Source: a bacterium
GTDB lineage: Bacteria > BMS3Abin14
Length of the DNA: 9,762 nt
NCBI GenBank assembly: GCA_020352595.1
Contig: CP070682.1
Coordinates: 1,938,571-1,948,332, forward strand
Direction: 5' to 3'
Below, piece after piece: positions 1-4,144 of this stretch. The notes below the pieces were generated by a model. The model was not told the origin of the DNA and searched no databases. It worked only from the letters and a program-made list of their open reading frames with translations. How positions within the stretch are numbered: the stretch's first letter is position 1; each line of letters opens with the position of its first letter. A program made the position numbers and the translations under genes.

Positions 1-726
1 ACCCGGGCCGGATTCGGCCACGGGTTCGGGACCCGAAGGGCGCTGCCGGAGGAGCTGCCCGGAGGCATCAACATCCTGCTGCAGGTCCACGGGGAACGCA
101 TCGTTTTCCTTTCCGAAAATACGATGAGGGTGCAAAGTGCCCGGAACAAAGCGCAAAGCGAGAACCTTCAACTCTCCACTCAATCACCTCCAGCCTCGCC
201 GTTCCGATTCGCGGAGGGGGACGCCCTGGTGACGGACATCCCGGGTGTTTCCATAGGTATCCGGACCGCCGACTGCCTGCCCCTGCTCATCGCCGATCCC
301 GGGACGGGGGCAGCCGCGGCCGTCCACTGCGGGTGGCGCAGCCTCGCCCTGGGACTGGCGGGCAAGGCGCTCGGGACCCTTGCGGAGATCACAGGCACCG
401 GGCCATCCGGCCTGGTGGCCGTCCTGGGCCCCTCCATCGGGCCATGTCATTACGAGGTGGGCCAGGACGTGAGGCGGGCCTTCGGAGCCGGGCCGGGGAG
501 CGACCCGGCCTTCGAGACGCGGGGAGGCAGGCTCTTCCTGGACCTCGGGGCGGTGGTGAAGGCCCAGCTCCTGGAGGGGGGAATGGACCCGGGGGACATT
601 GAGGAGGTGGTGGGCTGCACCGTATGCAACCGGGAACTTTTCTGGTCCTACAGGGCGGGGGACGAGGAGGAACGCATGGTGAGCTTCATCACGGCGAGGG
701 GGAACCGTGGACGCGCGGGTGCCTAG
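1..726 (+). CDS. pgeF: Laccase-domain protein of the YfiH/PgeF family (peptidoglycan editing factor / purine nucleoside phosphorylase-like), 5' truncated
   Basis: The reading frame is open from base 1, so the start lies upstream; 241 codons are present. The family's zinc-site motifs are in order: QVHG (His30 of the visible part), RTADCLPLL (Cys92) and AVHCGWR (His109). These match the His/Cys/His triad of E. coli YfiH (His71, Cys107, His124). Also visible are GDALVTD, LGPSIGPCHYEVG, a CTVCNRELFWSYR segment and a C-terminal MVSFI. Family members act on purine nucleosides (phosphorolysis or deamination), and E. coli YfiH removes misincorporated L-Ser from UDP-MurNAc peptides. The first His to Cys spacing is 62 residues against 36 in E. 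coli. The roughly 26 extra residues (about 42-68) are rich in N, Q and S and are encoded by a heptad-like DNA tract (see the repeat at 126-188). The TAG stop at 724-726 lies in the left terminal repeat of the element at 723-903. Family assignment is firm; in-vivo substrate is unknown. Confidence 0.9.
   Translation, partial: TRAGFGHGFGTRRALPEELPGGINILLQVHGERIVFLSENTMRVQSARNKAQSENLQLSTQSPPASPFRFAEGDALVTDIPGVSIGIRTADCLPLLIADPGTGAAAAVHCGWRSLALGLAGKALGTLAEITGTGPSGLVAVLGPSIGPCHYEVGQDVRRAFGAGPGSDPAFETRGGRLFLDLGAVVKAQLLEGGMDPGDIEEVVGCTVCNRELFWSYRAGDEEERMVSFITARGNRGRAGA
126..188 (+). repeat. Degenerate heptanucleotide tract inside the pgeF coding region
   Basis: Read in steps of seven from 126 the sequence gives GAGGGTG, CAAAGTG, CCCGGAA, CAAAGCG, CAAAGCG, AGAACCT, TCAACTC, TCCACTC, AATCACC. 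Adjacent units CAAAGCG/CAAAGCG (147-160) are identical and TCAACTC/TCCACTC (168-181) differ by one base; other units are only loosely related. The nine units span 63 nt, a multiple of three, so the frame is kept. The tract is visibly less GC-rich than the gene around it and encodes the extra residues relative to E. coli YfiH. Periodicity is clear in parts and weak in others. Confidence 0.5.
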
Positions 727-903
727 CAGGCTGCTGAAAAACCCCTGAAAAGGCAGCCTGATAGGGCGACGCGGGGGTCCCGCCATGGCGGGACCCAAAT
801 CCGAGATGTAAAAACACGAAGGATTTGCGAGGGTTGCGCCGGGCCGCCCCAAGCAACCCGACGCTCAAAAAGTCCACGAGGGACTTTTTCAGCACCCTGC
901 TAG
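723..903. mobile_element. 181-bp MITE-like repeat element with 19-bp terminal inverted repeats
   Basis: The left end CTAGCAGGCTGCTGAAAAA (723-741) and right end TTTTTCAGCACCCTGCTAG (885-903) are inverted copies matching at 18 of 19 positions. The interior is packed with hairpins: 727-734 pairs with 753-760 (CAGGCTGC/GCAGCCTG); 775-796 is a perfect 22-nt palindrome centred on CCATGG; GGGTTGC (831-837) pairs with GCAACCC (853-859); AAAAAGTCC (867-875) pairs with GGACTTTTT (881-889). There is no transposase and no convincing coding sequence, so it would be non-autonomous. A TA lies just inside each end (724-725, 901-902), compatible with a TA target duplication, but no longer direct repeat flanks it. 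Similar TTTTTCAGCA..CTGCTAG ends are familiar to me from Desulfobacterota and Nitrospirota genomes. The left end provides the pgeF stop codon. Confidence 0.75.
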
Positions 904-970
904 AGCGTGAGGATGTCAGACCAGGTCCGGACCAGGGAACGAGGGTCGGGGACCCCTGTTTACAGCTCCT

Positions 971-1020
971 ATCTCTTATCTCTTAATCTCTTATCTCTTC
1001 TCACTTATCGCTTATCTCTT
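971..1020 (-). repeat. Heptanucleotide tandem array, consensus ATCTCTT (AAGAGAT on the minus strand)
   Basis: Seven consecutive 7-nt units, with one extra A at 985: ATCTCTT at 971-977, 978-984, 986-992 and 993-999, then CTCACTT (1000-1006), ATCGCTT (1007-1013) and ATCTCTT (1014-1020). Four or five units are identical, the rest carry one or two changes. The proximal end overlaps the tag gene and encodes its last two residues (Lys-Arg) and the TAA stop. It resembles the array at 2695-2750 in unit, orientation and position relative to its gene. Between the element ending at 903 and this array (904-970) I see only short palindromes (GGTCCGGACC at 924-933; GGGTC-GGG-GACCC at 943-955) and no gene. 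Confidence 0.85.
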
Positions 1021-1590
1021 CGTTCCTGATACCAGTTCCGCGTACCTGAAGCAGCCCGTTTCGTGGTCGTTGACCATCCCCACCGCCTGCATGAAAGCGT
1101 AGCATATGGTGCTGCCGACGAAGGAGAAACCGCTGCTTTTCAGGCTCCGGCTCATGGCATCGCTCTCGGGCGAGGCGGCCGGGATCTCCGACATCGTGCC
1201 GATCCTGTTGACGATGGGCTCCTGGCCCACGAAACCCCAGAGATAGCCGGAGAGGGAGCCGTGATCGCCTGCCACCGCGAGGGCGGCCCGGGCGTTGTTC
1301 CGTACGGAGAACACCTTCAGGCGGTTCCTGATGATGGCGGGGTTCCGGAGGATCTCCGCCAGCTGACCGTCGGTCATGCGGGCGCACTTGTGGATATCGA
1401 AGCCGTGAAAAAGCGCGCGGTAGGCGGGCCGTTTATTGAGCACCGTGGACCAGGAAAGCCCCGCCTGGGCACCCCCCAGACAGAGCATCTCGAAGAGCCC
1501 CCGGTCGTCGCATACCGGCACGCCCCACTCCTCGTCGTGGTAGCGGACCATCTCGGGACCGGCGTTGCCGGCCCACAGGCAGCGGCGCAA
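1012..1590 (-). CDS. tag: DNA-3-methyladenine glycosylase I (Tag), with the usual binding-pocket Glu replaced by Gly
   Basis: Tag is a helix-hairpin-helix glycosylase that excises 3-methyladenine from alkylated DNA in base excision repair. The 192-aa protein matches family length (E. coli 187). Visible motifs are RCLW at the N-terminus, YHDEEWGVP (17-25), AQAGLSWSTVLNKR (41-54), a PAIIRNRLKV helix (84-93), GFSFVGSTICYAFMQAVGMVNDH (154-176) and C180. The zinc ligands correspond to Cys4, His18, His176 and Cys180, all present. The aromatic pocket residues equivalent to E. coli Tyr16 and Trp46 (Tyr17, Trp47) are kept. The residue matching E. coli Glu38, in the LEGxQAG motif, is Gly39, encoded by GGG at 1474-1476 (minus strand), one transition from GAG. 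The start is TTG at 1588-1590, chosen because AAGGAGG (1597-1603) lies 6 nt upstream and the family N-terminus begins there. The array at 971-1020 forms the 3' end. The family is certain; activity is in doubt because of the Glu change. Confidence 0.93.
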   Translation of the reverse strand: MRRCLWAGNAGPEMVRYHDEEWGVPVCDDRGLFEMLCLGGAQAGLSWSTVLNKRPAYRALFHGFDIHKCARMTDGQLAEILRNPAIIRNRLKVFSVRNNARAALAVAGDHGSLSGYLWGFVGQEPIVNRIGTMSEIPAASPESDAMSRSLKSSGFSFVGSTICYAFMQAVGMVNDHETGCFRYAELVSGTKR

Positions 1591-1596
1591 GGGCGG

Positions 1597-1603
1597 CCTC
1601 CTT
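1597..1603 (-). promoter_or_regulatory. Strong Shine-Dalgarno site that fixes the TTG start of tag
   Basis: On the minus strand AAGGAGG is followed by 6 nt and then TTG. It is the best ribosome binding site in the window. It supports a TTG start for tag, since no ATG lies nearby in frame at the family's conserved N-terminus. Confidence 0.8.
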
Positions 1604-1686
1604 CCTGCGTTTCAAATCCCCGCGGGGGGACGGGTGCACCCAATTTTTCCCCGCGTCCCGGGCTTCCACTGGTGTCAGAGCCCTTC

Positions 1687-1714
1687 TCTGAACTCTGGAC
1701 CGTGAACTCTGTCC
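1687..1714. repeat. Short heptad array, consensus TCTGAAC
   Basis: Four adjacent 7-nt units: TCTGAAC, TCTGGAC, CGTGAAC, TCTGTCC. The next bases (1715-1735) contain CGAACCT and TGAATCA, possibly further decayed units. The array lies between the 3' end of the Gx gene (1765) and the start of tag (1590). A 6-bp hairpin, TCAGAG (1675-1680) with CTCTGA (1686-1691), overlaps its edge. Nearby are two more inverted repeats, CCCCGCGGGG (1618-1627) and GGGTGCACCC (1632-1641). The unit sequence differs from the ATCYCTT arrays; only the 7-nt period is shared. Confidence 0.5.
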
Positions 1715-1764
1715 CACCTGCCGAACCTTGAATCAGCCTTCGCCCGGACTGCGGCTGGCAGGCC

Positions 1765-2274
1765 TTACACCCTTGAACCCGAGCCGCCCGGGTAACGGGC
1801 GAGAAGCTTCCCCGCCACCCAGGCGTTGAGGATCCCCGTCGCTATGGCCGCGGCGCCCATGAAGGGGAGAAGGGCCATGAGACCGGCCGAGCGGACGTAC
1901 AGCAGGGTGGCCACCGCCAGCTGGCCGAGGATGTGGGCGTAAGCGCCCCCCATGCTGATCCCGTAGAAGGAGAATCGGCCGGTGAGCAGGAGGGGCACCA
2001 TGACCAGGAGGCTGGCCGCGCCGCCGGCCGCCGACAGGACGGTGGCGGGCGAGAAAAGGCCTCCCCACAGAAGGGCCACGAGCCCCACCCTGCCCGCGGT
2101 GACCCAGACTCCGCCGGAAACGCCCAGTGTCCCGAAGGCCACCAGGGTCATGATGTTGCCCAGGCCCAGCCTGATCATGGGAAAGGGGTTGGGAAGGACC
2201 CGCTCGAGGGACGCCAGGGCAAAGGCCCCGGCCACGAGCATGGCCATGGTGGTGAGCCTAGCGGGTGACCGCAT
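1765..2274 (-). CDS. Gx transporter family membrane protein (Hpre_diP_synt_I / EetB-like)
   Basis: A 169-aa polytopic membrane protein with several hydrophobic segments, at about 9-23, 38-60, 64-74, 84-98, 112-126 and 131-155. The family signature LPNPFPMIRLGLGN is at 27-40 and GISMGGAYAHILGQL at 105-119. The family is often annotated as heptaprenyl diphosphate synthase component I, but it looks like an ECF-type substrate-binding membrane subunit rather than an enzyme. The ATG at 2272-2274 has GGGAGG about 6-7 nt upstream and lies inside the preceding gene, giving a 17-nt overlap and probable translational coupling. Pairing with a NusG-domain-II protein and ApbE matches loci for extracytosolic flavin and electron transfer; in Listeria, as I recall, EetB is of this family. 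Substrate (flavin, quinone precursor or other) cannot be read from sequence. Confidence 0.8.
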   Translation of the reverse strand: MRSPARLTTMAMLVAGAFALASLERVLPNPFPMIRLGLGNIMTLVAFGTLGVSGGVWVTAGRVGLVALLWGGLFSPATVLSAAGGAASLLVMVPLLLTGRFSFYGISMGGAYAHILGQLAVATLLYVRSAGLMALLPFMGAAAIATGILNAWVAGKLLARYPGGSGSRV

Positions 2275-2638
2275 CCACCACCTCCCGTCCGGGGACCTTG
2301 ACGACGATCCTGTTGGGCAGGCAGACGATGACCTCCCCCGCCCTCCGGATGGGGCCCATCCTCTCGCAGATCTTCAGGGGACACGGCGCGTTCTGGAGGC
2401 GGGCACTGCCGGACTCGACCACGAGGACCGCCGGACCCAGGGGCCCCGGCACCTCGCGCCGCCCGTCTTCCAGCAGCGGGACACCCCATTCCTTCCCCCC
2501 GGCCTGCACGAGGACCCGGTCCCCCACCGCCCCCGCGGGAAGGAGCCGCGGCGAAACCGCCGTGAACACCGCGAGGAGGACGAGCAGCGCCCCGTCGGTG
2601 ATGCGCGGGCGGGTCTTGACTTCCATCACGCCTTTCAC
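2258..2638 (-). CDS. NusG domain II-containing, membrane-anchored small protein (EetA-like)
   Basis: Up to 126 aa. A short basic N-terminus is followed by one hydrophobic segment (about 16-34), then a small extracytoplasmic beta domain. It ends with the NusG-II signature APCPLKICERMGPIRRAGEV (84-103) and IVCLPNRIVVKV. Three Cys (86, 91, 106) are in the characteristic PCP...C...CLPN arrangement. Such proteins are not transcription factors and usually sit beside Gx-family and ApbE genes. The start is uncertain: GTG at 2636-2638 abuts GGAGG with almost no spacing, so GTG at 2627-2629 or ATG at 2624-2626 is likelier, shortening the protein by 3 or 4 residues. The TAG stop at 2258-2260 overlaps the Gx gene start. 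The 89-bp gap to the upstream apbE holds the heptad array at 2695-2750. Family confident; molecular role unknown. Confidence 0.8.
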   Translation of the reverse strand: MKGVMEVKTRPRITDGALLVLLAVFTAVSPRLLPAGAVGDRVLVQAGGKEWGVPLLEDGRREVPGPLGPAVLVVESGSARLQNAPCPLKICERMGPIRRAGEVIVCLPNRIVVKVPGREVVDAVTR

Positions 2639-2694
2639 ACCTCCCGGATCCCAGTCCGTGTTTCTTCGCCCCCGGCCCTCAGCGCCTGGCCTTT

Positions 2695-2750
2695 GCCCCT
2701 TATCCCTTGCCCCTTATCCCTTATCCCCTATCCCTGATCTCTTATCCCTT
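2695..2750 (-). repeat. Heptanucleotide tandem array, consensus ATCCCTT (AAGGGAT on the minus strand)
   Basis: Eight uninterrupted 7-nt units: GCCCCTT (2695), ATCCCTT (2702), GCCCCTT (2709), ATCCCTT (2716), ATCCCCT (2723), ATCCCTG (2730), ATCTCTT (2737), ATCCCTT (2744). GGCCTTT (2688-2694) and TTCCCGC (2751-2757) may be decayed flanking units. The proximal part lies inside apbE and encodes its final residues (roughly Lys-Gly-Ile-Arg-Asp-Gln-Gly) and TAG stop at 2728-2730. Unit, strand and position relative to the gene match the array at 971-1020, with C in place of T at the fourth base of most units. Confidence 0.85.
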
Positions 2751-3777
2751 TTCCCGCCCTCTCGAACCGGATCCCGTCCCCGATCCCCCCGGTGAGGAGA
2801 ACGGTCCCGTCCTCCTTGATGAGCACCCCCTCCGCCCCGGGCCATCCCTCCAGGAGCTTCATCCCCTTTTCGGCACCCAGAACGAAAACGGCCGTGGCGA
2901 GGGCGTCTGCCGTGACGCAGTCCGGGGCCAGGACCGTCACGCTCCTGAGCCCCGACCTGGCCGGATAACCCGTCGCCGGATCCAGGATGTGGTGGTAGCG
3001 GACGCCGTCCTCCTCGAAATAGCGCTGGTAGTCCCCCGAAGTGGCCACCGAGAGCTGGCCCACCTGCAGGACCCCCGCCAGCTCCTGAGGACTGTCCGGG
3101 TCCTGGATCCCGATCTTCCAGATGCCCCTGCCGGGACGCCTTCCGAAGGTGCGCAGGTCTCCGCCGGCGTTGACGACGCCGGAAGCCACGCCGGCATCCA
3201 CCAGGAGCTCCACCGCCATGTCCACGGCGTAGCCCTTGGCCACCCCGCCCAGGTCCATCCAGACGGGTGCGCCCCCGGGGCAGCATGCCCCGGACGGAAG
3301 GGCGAGGCCGGCCTTGCGGGCAAGGGCCTCCCCGATCTCCCCGTCGGAGGGGCGCCGCGGACGGTCCATGCTCAGCCCCCACAGGTCGACGAGTTCGCCC
3401 ATGGCCGGGTCAAAGGCTCCGGAAGAGGCCCTGGCCACGGCCATCCCGGCCTCCAGGATCCTCGCCAGGTCCCCTTCCAGGACCACGGCCTCTCCCCGGC
3501 GAAGGCGCGCCAGAGGGGAATCCTCATGACCGGCATGGGCCACCCGCTCCAGCTGTGCCATGCGGTCGAAGGCTCTGGAAACGGCCTGAACGGCGGCCTT
3601 CTCGGGAGCATAGACGGACACCTCGACGAGGGTGCCCATCATGAACCGGGTCTCCTTGTAGGGTCTCGGCTCCCCGCACCCTGTCAGCGCCAGGACCGCC
3701 GTGAGAAGAATGCAGAGGGGAAGGGAGAGGCGGGGTTCCCCGAGGGCGGGCCCCGGGGCAGTGTCAGTCATCATCAC
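2728..3777 (-). CDS. apbE: FAD:protein FMN transferase, lipoprotein form (ApbE)
   Basis: ApbE transfers FMN from FAD to Ser/Thr of extracytoplasmic proteins, such as the NqrC/RnfG FMN-binding type, with Mg2+. The 349-aa length fits the family (E. coli 351). A hydrophobic signal segment (18-33) ends in lipobox LTGC with Cys34 as the lipidation site, placing the enzyme on the periplasmic face. Family motifs follow: MGTLVEV (47-53), DLGGVAKGYAVD (175-186), NAGGD (203-207), ATSGDYQRYF (245-254), HHILDPATGYPA (262-273) and VTADALATAVFVLG (288-301). GTG at 3775-3777 is followed by two ATG codons (3772-3774, 3769-3771); all overlap the 3' end of the receiver gene, so translation is probably coupled. 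The last residues and stop lie in the heptad array at 2695-2750. No protein in the window shows a clear flavinylation target motif, so its substrate is elsewhere. Confidence 0.95.
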   Translation of the reverse strand: MMMTDTAPGPALGEPRLSLPLCILLTAVLALTGCGEPRPYKETRFMMGTLVEVSVYAPEKAAVQAVSRAFDRMAQLERVAHAGHEDSPLARLRRGEAVVLEGDLARILEAGMAVARASSGAFDPAMGELVDLWGLSMDRPRRPSDGEIGEALARKAGLALPSGACCPGGAPVWMDLGGVAKGYAVDMAVELLVDAGVASGVVNAGGDLRTFGRRPGRGIWKIGIQDPDSPQELAGVLQVGQLSVATSGDYQRYFEEDGVRYHHILDPATGYPARSGLRSVTVLAPDCVTADALATAVFVLGAEKGMKLLEGWPGAEGVLIKEDGTVLLTGGIGDGIRFERAGKGIRDQG

Positions 3778-4144
3778 CCAGCAGACGCTTGATGTGTGCC
3801 TTCAGTTCGTCGAGGTTGGCCGTCTTGATGACGTAGGCGTCGGAAGCCCAGACGTTGAAGTCATGGCGGTATTCGCCGTAGGCGGTGGACATGATGACGG
3901 GGATCTTCTTGTCCATCTCGCGGATGCGGTGCAGCACCTCGATGCCGTCCATGCCCGGCATCCGGATGTCCAGCGTGACGAGGTCGGGGCCGTCCTTCCT
4001 GAGCTTCCGGAGGGCCTCCTCACCGTCGGCGGCCGTGATGACCCGGTAGCCCTCGTCCTCGAGCTCCTCCCTGTAGAGGAACCGGATGCTCTCCTCGTCG
4101 TCCACCACGAGGATGGTCCTGGAGCTGTCGTCCCGGCTTTTCAT
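3764..4144 (-). CDS. Single-domain response regulator (stand-alone receiver)
   Basis: A 126-aa CheY/Spo0F-size receiver with nothing beyond the REC domain. The acidic pocket is Asp15-Asp16 in ILVVDDEES, and phospho-acceptor Asp59 lies in LVTLDIRMPGMDG. The switch Thr87 is in MSTAYGEY and the conserved Lys107 in AYVIKT, where Pro usually follows Lys. With no output domain it must act by protein contact or as a phosphorelay intermediate. Its ATG at 4142-4144 overlaps the kinase stop by 4 nt (ATGA), marking it as the cognate partner. Its TGA at 3764-3766 lies inside the apbE start region, linking it to the flavin genes. Confidence 0.92.
   Translation of the reverse strand: MKSRDDSSRTILVVDDEESIRFLYREELEDEGYRVITAADGEEALRKLRKDGPDLVTLDIRMPGMDGIEVLHRIREMDKKIPVIMSTAYGEYRHDFNVWASDAYVIKTANLDELKAHIKRLLGDDD

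Noticed and set aside
689..895. 68-codon minus-strand reading frame across the element at 723-903
   Set aside because: It is translation of the inverted-repeat element. Its content follows the repeat arms and hairpins and it shows no domain.
943..958. Rho-independent terminator after pgeF (GGGTC-GGG-GACCC followed by CTGTTT)
   Set aside because: The stem is only 5 bp and the T-tract is short and interrupted, which is too weak to call.
971..1020. CRISPR array
   Set aside because: Units are 7 nt and directly tandem, with no spacers.
2714..3382. Long reading frames (up to about 220 codons) overlapping apbE on both strands
   Set aside because: They are Gly/Arg/Pro-rich shadows of apbE caused by high GC. 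The apbE frame carries every family motif.
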